Made by a program: the position numbers and the translations under genes. This document shows, piece by piece, positions 47,101 through 59,225 of a stretch of DNA of 64,000 bases; the first letter of the stretch is position 1, and every line of letters starts with the position of its first letter. Below the pieces are notes generated by a model. That model ran no database searches, was not told the origin of the DNA, and saw nothing but the letters and a program-made list of their open reading frames with translations. The DNA comes from Himantopus leucocephalus (Eukaryota > Chordata > Aves > Charadriiformes > Recurvirostridae): NCBI GenBank assembly GCA_003993805.1, contig RSEF01000001.1, positions 211,244,246 through 211,308,245 of the forward strand. The letters are read 5' to 3'.

Positions 47101-48879
47101 CGGGTCTGGAGTGGGATGAGAGGCACCACACTACCTGGAGAGCACCTCACACCAGCGATGTCAGAGAGGCAGGGACAAGTATTAGTTTAACATGTTTAAC
47201 TCAAGCTTGCACTATTTTAAGATGCAAAATTCCCCAGAGGCCCTGGCTGATTGCAGCTTAAAAGGACTCACCCTGCTATTTGAATTTATTTCTTTATAAA
47301 AGATTTTCTGCTTTATTTAAAAATATGCAGTATCTCTATGTTGGCGAGATCTTCATAGTTACATGGCAAGGATTAATATGTTGGAGTTTCTAACCAAATT
47401 TTATACCTCCTTAGTATCTGTCCTGCCATTGCACAGGGCCAGAATCATGTCTGGCTCTGTGATGGACTGTAGCCATCTCATGAGGCTGGTCTCAGCATGG
47501 GGTCCCATTTCAGTCCTCACAGAGGAGAGTGGGCAACAAGAGTCAGTAGTGTCAGCTGTGCAGGACCCCGTAGACCTGCATAAGGACCAATGCCACCTGA
47601 TACTGCTGCTGAGTCATGGGCCATTTTCTTCCTATACTAGACATCAAAGGAAAATGTAGCTTCTTTGTTTGCAGAACGAAGAGATACTGAGACGTCCATG
47701 TCCTCTGCAGAGAGGCCATAGGCTACCCGAAATTATAAAGCGCAGGGAAGAACTGTTTTGGTTTGTTTTTACGAGAAAATAGAGTTTGAGGTTATGGGAA
47801 TTCCATAAGGGACAATGTCTCACAGTAGTAAAAGATTATAAAACTGAATTACAGTTCAAACCAGTAAGTGTTACATTATGCACAGAGACACGTAGACTGT
47901 AAAGCTTAACAATACACCAAAGCTGCCAACACTACAGCAAGGCAGAGGGCCTCCTTTTAAAATTCAGTTTAATAGTGCCTGACACAGAATGAGTAACAAT
48001 GTTAAGCAAGACAGAATGCACCATAAAACACTGCTATATGCAATAGCTATTATCCTATGTGCTAATCTTCATATCGCATTATTTCCTCAAATAATCATAA
48101 TATTGTGCCAACAGCCCCTTCATTCGAGCTCATTATTTCTCGAGCTTGCTTCCTTCACAAGGAACAGGGCTTGCACTAACAATGCCCTCAGGGTCCGCAA
48201 GGAAAACCGCACTCCGGTGTAGCCAGAACAGAGGAAGCCTTTTTCTTGGTCCATTTCTTCAGTTGTCTATGTTTTTTCCTTCATGCAATTACAAGGTGGT
48301 AGCAAAGATTTTCGTGGAACACCATAAAGAAAGCCCTTATCATCTGAAGCCTTTCAGGCACTGACCACTCCTCTGGTTTGTCCCCCAGTTACATGTTTTT
48401 CCTCCTTGTTCTCACTTCTCATCAGTCAGGTTCTTATGTTTACGTCTCTCAGTGCAGTCTCTGCTCTAACATTGTACGGCGTGTTCCTGCCGAGAACTAT
48501 CAGCTTTGGCTTTCTACAAATAAAAAAAACCCTCTTGTCATTATTTTGTCACACTTTCAGCTTCTACTAAATAACTAATTCACAACAATAAACCTCCTGG
48601 TTGCCATTAGAGGCAGGCTGCCAAACAGTTTAGATGCAATCTTGTGTTATGTTGTTTTTATAAAGGTTTCCCAAAACCCAGTGTGAATAGACTTGGGTTT
48701 TGTAACTTAAAGTAAAACATTTGCTTAATTTTATATTCAAAATGTTACTACCCAGAGCTGGAAATGTGAATGTAATGATTTGGGGCTCCTATGCCAGCAC
48801 AAATAAACTTCTCGTACAGCTCATACACAAACCCAAATGTCTTTTTGTCTATGTGGAGTAAATTAAAATAAATAAGATC
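47101..48879. other. Unique non-coding stretch
   Basis: No gene or repeat was recognised. The longest frame is 98 codons. Confidence 0.5.
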
Positions 48880-49015
48880 ACCTCGTTCTTTCTTTGCGTT
48901 TCCCCATCTACCCATTTGTGTCCCTTACTGTTTGGCCTTACATTTCAATTCCTGGAACTGGGTCTGGGGTTTTTTGGGGGTGATTTGTACAGCACCTGGT
49001 ACAACGAGAGGGGAA
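48880..49015 (+). repeat. Ancient sauropsid interspersed-repeat relic
   Basis: 'tccccatctacccatttgtg' is followed about 60 bases later by 'tgatttgtacagcacctgg' and 'tacaacgagaggg'. The same order ('cccatct', then 'ttgtacagcacctagcacaatgggg') is a familiar 3' region of an old repeat in reptile and bird genomes. The parent family is not certain. Confidence 0.45.
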
Positions 49016-49429
49016 AGCAAACAACAGTGAAGTTGCCATTTGAGATCACAACGGGCACGTGCGTCTTCCCTGTGGCCTGTGTCAGGGTGAATGCATCATT
49101 TCTGCCGCACAGAAAACAAAGCCCTGGATGCTGATCAGATGCAAGGACCCGGCGTAACGCTGATAAGGCAGAGGGAGGAGCCGGGCCCAGGGTGGGACCT
49201 GAGCAGCCTGACATCCCCGGCTGGGCTGGAGGAACTGAAATGGTTTTGAGCGATGTCAACAGTAGAGTGCAAACTACATTTTGGAAAACTTCATTTCAGT
49301 TGCCTCAGAGGGTACAAAACCATCCCTCATGTTTTCCTACACTCTTGTTTATGACTGCCATCACAACACTGTCCCACCAACCAAGAGAGAATGGCTTTAG
49401 CAAGCTTTTTCTTCCACTTTTGTATTAAC
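49016..49429. other. Unique non-coding stretch
   Basis: A 104-codon reverse frame (48945-49259) crosses the relic before it and is not a gene. Nothing else was recognised. Confidence 0.5.
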
Positions 49430-49640
49430 CAACTCATTGACTCGCGGATGCCTGTTCCATCCGTCTAATGACACAACTCCATGGGTCTTTGCAGATTTCA
49501 TGCAATAAATGCGGCAGCCATTAACTTTCCCTCCTGTTGGGCACTTGAGAAGATAAAAATCGCTTCTTTCTGCTGTAAATTTCTGCTAGAAATCCACAGA
49601 TGCAATTGCACACAATCTAATTTCTGGCTCCTGGGCCCAC
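49430..49640. promoter_or_regulatory. Candidate conserved non-coding element
   Basis: Motif words include 'ctaatgacac', 'atgcaataaatgcgg', 'ccattaac', 'gataaaaatcg' and 'gatgcaattgcacacaat'. The stretch is repeat-free with mixed AT content. A regulatory reading is inference. Confidence 0.2.
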
Positions 49641-51714
49641 ATTCATCCTTGTCCAACTATTCCTCTTGACTGAGCTGATTAGATTATAGACAAGGGCAGG
49701 CTCTCTAAATGCAAGGTCATGTAGCTTAAATTAAATCTAAAGGAGCTACAGTAATATATGTAATAGAACTTTGACATCTTTACTATTATAGAGGTGGGGA
49801 AAAGGTGCTCAGCTGACTCCACTCTGGCGTCATTTGGCCTTGAGAAGAGTAAGGTGGCTTGGTCCTCCTTTGGAAGTCCTTAGGGACCTGGTTCCCAGAA
49901 ATGTTCATACTCTGATTGCTCCCAGAAGCAGGTTTCTAGAGCCATTTGATGTTCCTGCAGGTACTGTATAACCTATAGGTGACATGCTGTCCCCACCACT
50001 GCCTTTGAACAGCTGAGTGGGAGGAATCGGGATGGACACTGTAGCAAGCAATTATGCTGCCTCCCATAAGTCACACTGCAACTCACTGTACATCATGTCT
50101 GGGCTGCAGTGTACAGCGCAGCGGAGGGTATCACCCTGGATGCACAACAAATAAACTTGGACCAAAATCCAGTTGCTTCTTTCATACACAGAGGTCCTTG
50201 TCTGCTACAAAACAGGTTTAAAACCTGTGATATTTTAAAAGGCTTGTTAGCCTGGTGTACCGTACAGTTATTTTATCCTACAAACAAAGCAGCTTGCAAT
50301 TTTCTGGCTATTGTCTTTTTTTTTTTTCCTTTTAGAACAAATGGATGATGGAGTTACACAATATGTGACACACGCTGCCTATTTACCAGGAACATAAAAG
50401 GCCGCTATTTCCCAACACACAGCATGAACTGAACAAGCTTCTGTGCTCAGAGTTCCCAGCCTTGGTCTGGCCAGCCATCAGCCCAAAAGTGTTTCCTTAC
50501 GAGTGCTTCTCCAGCTCCTCTTCGCTGCCTTGTTTGCCCTCCTCGCTGATGTTTCTGCTCCTTCTCTCCTCCCTGCACTCAGACTTCTCCAGCAAAGCAT
50601 TTTCACTTGGAGCCCATCAATATTGTACCTGTTAACAAGCACTACAAATGAAAAACTGAGATTTCATTCATGGGAATTAGAAGGAGAATAAAGTGATTTG
50701 GCAGAAGTAGAACAGGGCTTCAACTCTAAAGTCGACCCACCAAAGCAATGAGAATAGGGCAAGAGTGGTATGGAAAGGGTAACTAAACTGCATTTTCTAA
50801 TCTGATCTAGTCAAAGAGCCAGGAGAAGCAGCTCATCAAGCAGAACGAATGCTGAATGCTCATGCATTTCTGAAATGTACTGTCATCAGCTTACAGCTCA
50901 AAACCAGAACGGTTCTGGGTATTTAACTAGAAGCAACTAAAACTCTAGAGCTGGATGTGAAATTCTGCTTTCAGGTAAGAAATCAGGCAGAACTAGAGCT
51001 GGCTTGCTGCACAAGGAGTAGAATAAGAGCCATAACTGCTTCATTGCTAAAATAAACTGCATTAGCACTGGACCCCCAGCAGCCTTGCCGGGCACCCTGG
51101 CTCAATCCCCACCGCTGTGCTGTGCGTAGCCTGTTTTGGACAGCTATTGCCAATATTTAACTGCACAGAGTGACTCCACTCGTGCTTGGGGGGGTGCTCC
51201 AGCAGATGAATGAAAGCAACCTGAGAGTTAATTCCTGGGAATAAGCCAGGACCTTGTCTTCCTGAATCCAGCTCTTCCTCCAAGAGCCCAAGAGCAGAGA
51301 AAGCTGCATGGCCTCTAACAGCTTGGGAAAGGTGAACAGCAGCAGAGAGGCTGGAGTTAAAAAACGAGGCTCCTTTCTCAAGTATTTGAGCTGAAGCGGA
51401 AACCATTTAAGGACTTGTTACCAGATGGGAGACAAGATGCTGCAGCAGGGCCCAGTGGAGATCAGGGGCACTGGTCTCCTTGGTGGTGTCCCTGGGAGGC
51501 TCGGGTCTTGCTGGAGCTGTTCGTGAGGAGGCAGAGCTGTACTGGGCAGCAACACAGTGTCCTGGCAGTTCACCGGCCACCCGGGCCCATGCAAGTCCAG
51601 AAGGTACAAATATACCGATGCTGGAGTGATGCTCTCCAAAGCAGAAAGGGGGAGGGCAAACAGGGAATATGAGGGAGGAAAACATCAAACACAAGGAAAG
51701 AGTGAAATGAAAAA
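49641..51714. other. Unique non-coding stretch
   Basis: 'gattatagacaagggcaggc' near 49682 resembles an old repeat word. A strong acceptor-like pyrimidine tract ending in TTTTAG lies at 50311-50335, but no open exon follows. Frames of 110-114 codons at 51062-51739 overlap on several phases. No gene is supported. Confidence 0.45.
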
Positions 51715-51726
51715 CTAGTGTTGATG

Positions 51727-51759
51727 AGTGTCTCACCACTATGAGGGTGGTGAGACACT
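51727..51759. repeat. 13-bp hairpin at the 5' edge of a CR1
   Basis: AGTGTCTCACCAC (51727-51739) and GTGGTGAGACACT (51747-51759) are exact reverse complements around a 7-base spacer. The right arm is CR1 sequence and the left arm lies just outside the CR1. Allowing a 10-base bulge, the match extends further to CTAGTG at 51715-51720. Confidence 0.9.
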
Positions 51760-51934
51760 AGCACAAGTTGCCCAGGGAGGTTGTGGAGGCCCCATCCCTG
51801 GAGGTGTTCAAGGCCAGGTTGGATGGGGCTTTGAGCAACCTGGTCTAGTGGGAGGTGTCCCTGCCCAGGGCAGCGGGGTGGGAACTAGATGATCTTTAAG
51901 GTCCCTTTCAACTCTAACCGTTCTATGATTCTAA
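51740..51934 (+). mobile_element. CR1 LINE, 5'-truncated 3' end
   Basis: The avian-type CR1 end runs from 'atgagggtggtgagacac' to 'ccgttctatgattct'. The ORF2 frame has one in-frame TAG at 51759-51761, where the copy at 16578 has Trp, then KLPREVVEAPSLEVFKARLD to the natural stop. The 3' box 'ctttaaggtccctttc' is intact and the tail repeats are reduced to one unit. It is closest in type to the copy at 16578. Confidence 0.94.
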
Positions 51935-53454
51935 GAATGGAGGAAGAGTGGAGAAGAGCTGACACACACACAGAAGCAAGGGAAACATGATATTAAAACT
52001 AACAAAAGAGACAGGGAAAACCTGCCTTACCAGTGCCTTTTCTTCCCTTTCACCTGCATGTGTCTTTTGACACCTGTTGTGGGTCAAGCTCAAGATGATA
52101 AAGTCACAAAACTTGCAGAGGAATGTGCCTGTTTTTTTTTTCTTCAAACTGTGATCGATCACACCAACAAAATTCCTGAGCAAAAGCCATCATTTCATTT
52201 GCTCCAGGTGTAAAGGTCAGCTTGAATGAAATCCCAGGTCAGGCCAAGGACACAGCATAACACATGCTGCCAAAAGGAGCAACAGATTCATCCCAAGTGG
52301 TTCATGCACAAGGTGGCTTTTTATTATTATTATTTATACCTTTTATGGGATAACATGAAGATGCACATCTTGGGAACAGCTGGTGGCTGCTGATGCATTG
52401 CTTGATGCCACGTCTCCGCTACCACATCTTGCTAGCTCCAACCCAGCCAGCTCGACTCCCACCACATAGACGCAACATAAACCATCATCAAAGTCCTTTC
52501 CTCAGACAAGCTCTGTATGCCTGTGCAGATAGGCTCTGAATGGTCCTATTCAGTTTTTTGGAATGCTGAATGTTCATCCAAAATATGCCATTTATCACGC
52601 ACCAAACCCATCCATATGAGCGCTGGGAGCATTTGTTTGCAGGAGTTTGACTGCTGGCATCCATGTGAATGCAGTGTGACAGATGCCCCTGCTCGGGACA
52701 CCCTGGCTAATCTTTATGTCCATATAACATTCTGGTGACGGCTCTGTCAATGGAGCCAACCTTCATGGGAATGTCAGGGAAGAGAGGGGCGAGTGCAAGG
52801 ACCAGCAGAAAATCTGTGGAGCTGGGATAGACCAGGTCCTGGAGACCTTGCGGGGAAGCCCAGCTGAGTTCAGCACACCTGCACAGAGAGAAGGCTGGGA
52901 GCTGAGGGATGATTTGGGACCCTTAGGAGGGGTGCAGGCACCAGATCCCAGAGCAGATTCTGCTGGGGTTGGGGCTGGCTGAACTCCCCAGCTGCAGGGA
53001 CTTGGTGGCCATGGGCAGGGTGACTTTCAGCCTCCAGGAAGCAGTAATGCTTTGGGTGTGAAGAACAAGAGCAGAGACTGTATTCTATAGCAAACAAAAA
53101 AACCTAGATTTGAAGGGAGGGACTACAGCTGTAAATGCTCTGCCCTGTGACAGAAGCATGGGAAGAGTCAAAACAACCTGGTGGGAAGGGGCTGAGGTCC
53201 CATTCCCACCCAGGGATTCAGTTAGGGACTGCACCCCTGCTCACGGGATGCAAAAAGAAAATGTGGCAACTCCAGGGGAGAGGCGGGGAAACCAACCTGT
53301 AACAACCCAGAATAAAACCTCAGTGTCTGTGTTTGTGGCACAGGCAATATATTGAAACGTGACCACCTAAACCGACGAAAACAAGACGGACCCAATGGAG
53401 GGACACAGAAGGGTTTGTTCTCACTTGTTTAATTCCTGCAAGGAGCTCAGACGT
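51935..53454. other. Unique non-coding stretch
   Basis: A (TTA)n run lies at 52319-52336. No gene or further repeat was recognised. Confidence 0.5.
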
Positions 53455-53770
53455 GCTTCCTTCCCCCTGCACACCTCGGGGCCAAGCACCGAAGGACCGA
53501 GCTCCCCAGGCTCTCCGCATACCGCGCAGGCTGCCTGTGTCCCTGTGGGTCTGGGGCACCCCCAGCCGCAATCCGGCAGCCCCAGCCACCGCTCTGGCAC
53601 AGGCGTCTGGCCTACGCAGCGCCTCCGATTTGATGAAATGCAGTGCAGCTCCTCCAGGCTCTTCCCTGCTGGGATTGTCCTGATGGAAACAGCATCAGAA
53701 ACAATCCCGCTTGCAGCCCCAAATCCTTGATCATCTGCAAAACAAAGAGTTTGCTCCGTCTCGCACCAAA
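53455..53770. other. CpG-rich patch
   Basis: About 13 CG dinucleotides fall in the roughly 190 bases of 53470-53635, far above the surrounding sequence. Three frames stay open on both strands (up to 122 codons, reverse 53421-53789) without a recognisable domain. It could be a weak CpG island, a regulatory element or an unrecognised exon. Sequence alone does not decide. Confidence 0.35.
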
Positions 53771-55780
53771 CCGTCCCCCCTCGTGTCACAGCTCCTCCCC
53801 AGCACCCACCCGTCTTGGTTCAGGTTAAGGCTGGTGGGAAATGACAAATCCTTTCCACATAAATCTTAACACTGGCTTGAGTTCGTTGAGAAACAGTGGT
53901 GATTTATGGGGGATTAGCAGATCAGAGTTGAGGAATGTAAAGAGGTTTAGGCTAACTAAGTGGAACGCTTAGAGCTGGGTCACGGAGAATTTGATGCAGG
54001 CTCAGGACTCTTAAATGGAGCGCAATAAAAAGTAGCAGAGGGAAGCATGCATTTCAAATGTCCCTTGCAGCACAGGAGGTTGTTTTCCTGTGTTACAATC
54101 TAGAGAAAAAACGTACGCAGCCTTCTGTGTGATGCTAGTTCCTAAAGGCTAGCGTAAACACAACACTAAAGGTGCATCCACTTTGCGGGGTATTTTTATT
54201 GCTTGTAATTATACATTTGCTGCAGATGGAGGGATGGTATGATAGAAAAGGTAGTAAAGTCAGAAGGCAGTGAGTCTCTATGCAGTCAACAAAGGGCTAA
54301 CAGGTCATTTCTATGGGAGAAGAAACTGAGCTAAAAAAAAAGAAAAAATAGGAAAAGTGTCCTTTTTCATTCAGGATGGAGAAAGTGAGGAACAATCACC
54401 TTGTGCCTCGCTTTGATTTTTTCTTTTTCTCATTTGCTTTGTGGTTCTTGTGATTTTTATGGTGCACTGCGTCGCGAGCAAGCACATGACGCTTCCTGAA
54501 GCTTAGAGCTTAATTTCAAATCCCCAGGCTCATAAACCAGCAGCTCCTCACTGGGCTTGTCAACAGCTGCCTTCTGCTTTTGGCTCGGCCCAAAACTTCC
54601 AGGCACATCACCGACCCCGCTCATCGCACCCCGCACAGAAGAACCACCACGTCCTGCGCTACGCCTGCACGTGACGGCAGAGAACAAGTAGGGAATATCA
54701 GTCAGGCAATCAAATGCTGAGGTTCAGCAGGCCAGGTGAATAATTACAAACAGGCCAGCTTGAGTAAAATTATTTGGAATGACGCAAGTTGGTGCGAAAT
54801 AAAATTCATGTCAGAAGCCCTGACAGAGCCAGTGGTCTCACTGAAATTACTCATGTGAATTACATTACCAGGACTAGACCCTACTTATTGCATAACATTC
54901 ATATATTTTGCTGCCCTGTATTAGAATAATCTATTTATCCAACTAGTGATGAATATTTCTTATGTATTTTGCAATAAAACTTCAGAGCACTGCCAGACAG
55001 TTCTCTTCCTGAATTATCCTCTTTATTTTTTTCGTGAGGCCAAAATTTCCTTTAATTTCACCAACTGCAAGACAAGAAGAGGAGCAATTAAGTTCAACCA
55101 TATGAACTTTTTAATGTGGTTTTAGGGGATTCTTTAATGTTCATATGTTAGCAGATAAGCCGTGCATCCACCCATCCACTTAATTACAGACCCAGCACCT
55201 CCAGTCACTCTGTTTTTTAATTTAATTTGCTGGCCAGTTAGAATCTGACTAAACCTTTGCTGTAACATGTCTACCCCCTGCAACTTCTACCATCTTAACT
55301 ATAAACTTGCAAAATGAGCAGTTCTTTACCACTGTGAGACACTGCGAGCAGGTTTATTTTACAAGACTTCATCCTTACCTGGAGGGTAAGAAATAGCATT
55401 TCTGTATCCTGAACTCTGAGCAGAGGTAGATACACAGAGGGTTAACAACTGCCTGTCACCTCCATTAAATGCAACGGGTACTTCCAAAAGTGACCAGCAA
55501 TTCACACTTGACTTTGCTTCCAGGTGCACAACCCCAGATCCTTTCAGAGGACCTATTTCTGAAGGCTGGGGTGTGACGGAGGAGCTCTGGACATCTCAAC
55601 CTGGGCACGTTGCTCCTGATTCACACTCATCTGAAGACAGGGAGTAAACCCAAGGCAGGCATGGAAGCGCCAAGCAGAGAAACTCGCTTGCCTGGAAGAA
55701 GCCCCCCATGCCTACCCAGGCAGGGCAGCACTTCTCTTTCCAGCCCCTCTGATTATTAATTGCAAATAGTTTGGACAAAC
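53771..55780. other. Unique non-coding stretch
   Basis: No gene is supported. The part at 54590-54680 is also CG-bearing. The part at 54830-55300 is AT-rich with many TAAT and TTGCAT words and could hold a regulatory element. No repeat was recognised. Confidence 0.45.
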
Positions 55781-55784
55781 TTTA

Positions 55785-55915
55785 CTGGCCGAGGATATTT
55801 CAAGCCATCCTTCAGTGACAGAGCAACGTATATTTGCATAATAATCTTCAAATCACCACGGACTTTGACTGAGCAAGGTTTCATAAGTGGATGTTAGCAA
55901 AAGCTTGTGCTTGGT
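55785..55915. promoter_or_regulatory. Candidate conserved non-coding element with octamer
   Basis: A perfect reverse octamer ATTTGCAT at 55832-55839 lies inside 'tatttgcataataatc', with 'cttcaaatcacc' and 'tttgactgagc' close by. A regulatory reading is inference from motifs. Confidence 0.25.
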
Positions 55916-56904
55916 GTAATAGGGTGACGCATTCATCACCGAGATGTGAAGGCTAGTCGCTGCAGCCCAGCTATTTGAGTCAACTGAGGGAAAACAACCA
56001 TCAAGAGGCTATTAAAAAAGAAACAGGTCTACTTAACGCATGGCTCCTGTGTTCACTTATTGGGTCACTGTCAGGGATCACTTACGTGATCCAAGAGCAG
56101 CAGACACAACTTGTTGAAATGCATTTCCCTTTGCCAAAAAGATTATTGATATTAGCATAAGTCATTAAAGTATGATGTGGCGTCTTGGAAGAAGCTGACG
56201 GACTCTCAGCATTGACACCCCATACAGAAAACTGCATTTCCACCAGCACAAGGGGAATTTCTGCCATTTGACACCGGTGTCGGTGGAGTCCCAGCAAAGA
56301 TGAGAAGCTGGTCTGTGGCTATTTGGCTGCCAAAGACCAGTGCTGTGAGGCAGTTGCTAAGGGTTTTTGCTGCCCTCTGCATCAGCAGCTCCCAGGGCAT
56401 GAAAGCAAAACCGACTTAATGAAACGCAAAACCCTTATTGGGAAATTCATACGGCTTAGTGCTTCAGACCTCGAGTCTGCACTGCCCGTGATACCTATAT
56501 AAACCTCGAAGCGGGCGTCACCAAAGTTTGTACTTGGCCTGTTGGGACAGGGAGCAGTGCAGAGGAAGGATTAAGCACAGAACTGGATCCAGCAAGGAGT
56601 AAAGTAAACCTCAGTTTGGCCATAGAGTGGATGGGGTGGGAAGTGCTGCAAGAGGTATGACACGTCTTTGTAACAAACTGCAGCTGGTGCCACTGCTGGA
56701 ACATGCAGAAGGGCTTGGAGGAGGGACACCTTCATGGAGCCATGCTCCAGCCAGAAATCACCTTGCTCCCAGGGTCTGGGCTGGGAGAGGAGAAAATCCT
56801 CCATAAGGTTTGGGCATGGCCCTGAGGGCACTGCAGCCCAGACTGAGAAAAGAGGTGCTTTGCATTAGGAAAGGTGCATGGTAATAACAATCCAAACAGA
56901 GGAA
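55916..56904. other. Unique non-coding stretch
   Basis: No gene or repeat was recognised. A short hairpin GGATCAC-TTAC-GTGATCC lies at about 56074-56091. Confidence 0.5.
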
Positions 56905-57045
56905 CAGCAGTTCTAACCCCGGCTCTGCTGCTCACGCTGGTAAATCATGTCACCTCACGGGGTGCGTTTCCACCAAAGAGCTCATTTGGATGAATGGTAT
57001 CAGCGCCCAAACAGCAGGAGTCAAAGCCGTTTGTGTGCCCGGCAC
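56905..57045 (+). repeat. Ancient SINE-like relic (MIR/CORE-SINE type)
   Basis: 'ttctaaccccggctctgctg' (56911-56930), 'ctcac', 'atcatgtcacctcac' (56945) and 'gcgtttccacc' follow the order of the MIR-type body: 'ttcgaatcccggctctgcc', 'actcac', 'gcaagtcacttaacct', 'cagtttcc'. The copy is diverged, and the right limit is uncertain. Confidence 0.5.
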
Positions 57046-57321
57046 CCTGGCATGCGGGTTAGTTTCCATTTGCCAGAAACACCTTCACTTTCAGGCTTTC
57101 CCTACCATTGAGCATGTCAGGTCTTCTCATCCTTTCACACTGCGAAAAACCCACCTAGACAGATGATGGTGAGTCACGCCGAAGACGACCCATATTTCAC
57201 TTGTATTCAGAGCCCAACACATATTGAAGACTTACGCAATGTCGCATAGGAAATACGTGGTGAGACACAGACGGGGACCTTGAGCAGTACCAGCCAAGCC
57301 CTAGGTCAGTGTTGTAATGAC
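57046..57321. other. Unique spacer
   Basis: No feature was recognised. Confidence 0.5.
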
Positions 57322-57648
57322 CAACCAAACTACCGCTCTACATGCTAACTCCCTGCTAACAGATACAAATGTTGCAAAGCTTAATTAATCAATACCTCTA
57401 AAGACCCTTAGATGAAAGTTTCTTTAGATGTAGATAGTCCCAATTGATCCCACACTTGCTCATCAGGGCAAGGACTATGGCAAGNCAACCAAACTACCGC
57501 TCTACATGCTAACTCCCTGCTAACAGATATAAATGTTGCAAAGCTTAATTAATCAATACCTCTAAAGACCCTTCGACGAAAGTTTCTTTAGATGTAGATA
57601 GTCCCAGTTGATCCCACACTTGCTCATCAGGGCAAGGACTATGGCAAG
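57322..57648 (+). repeat. Direct duplication around a single N (assembly joint 4)
   Basis: Copy 1 is 57322-57484 and copy 2 is 57486-57648, each 163 bases, with N at 57485. Four substitutions separate them (C/T, A/C, T/C and A/G). The layout is the same as joint 3. Confidence 0.93.
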
Positions 57649-58089
57649 ACAAGTGTGTTTGCATTGCACTTAATGACTAGAGCCTTGGCTCTGACTTGGG
57701 ATCAGGGTCCTACTGCAATGTAAATACAGAAGAGTAATGATTACCAGGAGAGGGGTTCTTGAAAGGCTCCATCCCTCACAGCAGAGATGTTTGACAGTCA
57801 GTGACTCAATGTTCTGTCTTTCATAACCATAATGACTCACAGCCCCAGGATGGAGAATGAGTGCAAGACAGCGAGTGCTATTGTTCAGAGCCCATCAAAA
57901 TAAGCAAGGTCATTTTCAGTGTTTAAAAGAAAATGACAACCCATTGGATTAATTTGTGGAGGGGAAAAATGCACAGAAAAAAATAAAAGGAGGGATGAGT
58001 AAATCTTCAGAGATTAAAGTTCACAAGGAGATGCAAACCCGAAGTTTATAACCACAAGCAAGACAGAGCAGAAACTTGACTTTGATACC
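57649..58089. other. Unique non-coding stretch
   Basis: No feature was recognised. Confidence 0.5.
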
Positions 58090-58180
58090 ATTTGCTCAGC
58101 TATAAATCAAGATTAACCCCATGTGGATTTATAATGGGGTAAGTCTGGCATAAAACAAGAGAAGGATCAGGCTTAGAGCG
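58090..58180. repeat. Possible ancient sauropsid repeat fragment
   Basis: 'tataaatcaagattaacccc' is followed by 'ggggtaagtctggcataaaa' and 'gaaggatcaggctt'. It resembles the old repeat type with 'taaatcaggagtaactcc', 'actggtataaaact' and 'gagaatcaggcc'. It is short and diverged. Confidence 0.35.
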
Positions 58181-59159
58181 CTAAGTGCATCTGGGTGCCT
58201 TCTGCATTGCCTGACACTGCGAGGATCAGAGAGACTGTTCCTCACCACTGTGCGGCCTTACAACGTAGCAACACATCTTAGGATAAGTAAATGATCTCTG
58301 AACATGTAGAAAGGATGGTTTAAACACAGGAGGTAACTAGCATCAGCTGTAACACTCCCTGGAGTATGTCTCAAATGATCTGCAGCTACTCAAATCAGAT
58401 GGCAAAGTTATGGCTTGAGATGGCTGACGCAATGCAGTTGGAAGTTAAATTTAAAAACAAGGTGTGTAATGATCTATCAGCTCTAGATGAGAAGCTGGAG
58501 GCAGATCTTTCGTTGTCATCAGCTGGTGTAAAGCCACAGATTTTCACTTTGCCCTAGCTAAGGACACAGACACTGGCCTCCACCAGACTACAGCCAACTC
58601 GAGACCTTAATTGTTATAAGGTCAATAAACTGGAGCGCTAGGCTCATTTCTGAACAAGGTGGACTGTGTTTTTTAATGTGTTCCTAAAATGGAAACCCAC
58701 TTGGCTAGGTGGCCTGATTTCTTCGAACAGCTGAGTATCTACCAGGACGTCACTGGGTGCTTGGTCCACGCGAAAATCAGACCATTCAAATGATAACATC
58801 AGAGAGAAGAGCCTCTGTAGTGGGACCTTTTCTGGAGGTCTTGTCTGATGGGCAAGATTCCTGAAGGTCAGTGGTAGCTCCAATAATAAGAGTTTTACTC
58901 AAGGATGCCACAAACGAATGAGTCTCATCCCTGTCTTTCACAGTGTTTCTGCACACCATTTGGTTTCTGTCTTTCACAGGGTAAGTTACACCAGAAGGGG
59001 TAAATGTTCCATCTCAGCTGATTGACAACTGGACAATGTTTATATCCTTTCTAAGAGGACAAGTGATACTCTCTCCCAGTCAGAGAAGCATTTCAGCCAG
59101 TGGCATCACCAGATCAGTTTCCTAGATCACAGGAAAGCTCTTCCTTCATGTTGGTATCA
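58181..59159. other. Unique non-coding stretch
   Basis: No gene is supported. 'tcatcagctggtgtaaagcc' at about 58517 resembles another old repeat word. The direct repeats 'ctgtctttcacag' at 58940 and 58968 are short. Confidence 0.45.
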
Positions 59160-59225
59160 TGTGGCCTGATCCCGCAAGCTTTGCTCAGGCAAAATGCCAC
59201 TGATGGATACTCCACAGCATTGGGG
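59160..59225. repeat. Short ancient sauropsid repeat fragment
   Basis: 'ggcctgatcccgcaagcttt' and 'gctcaggcaaaatgccact' match the familiar word order 'ggcctgatcctgcaagc', 'actcaggcaaaactcccattg' of an old reptile and bird repeat. It may be the same family as 3740-3832. Confidence 0.4.

Noticed and set aside
50311..50335. Splice-acceptor-like pyrimidine tract ending TTTTAG
   Set aside because: A strong-looking tract, but no open exon or donor follows. A similar tract at 23815-23842 also lacks an exon. Such tracts are common by chance.
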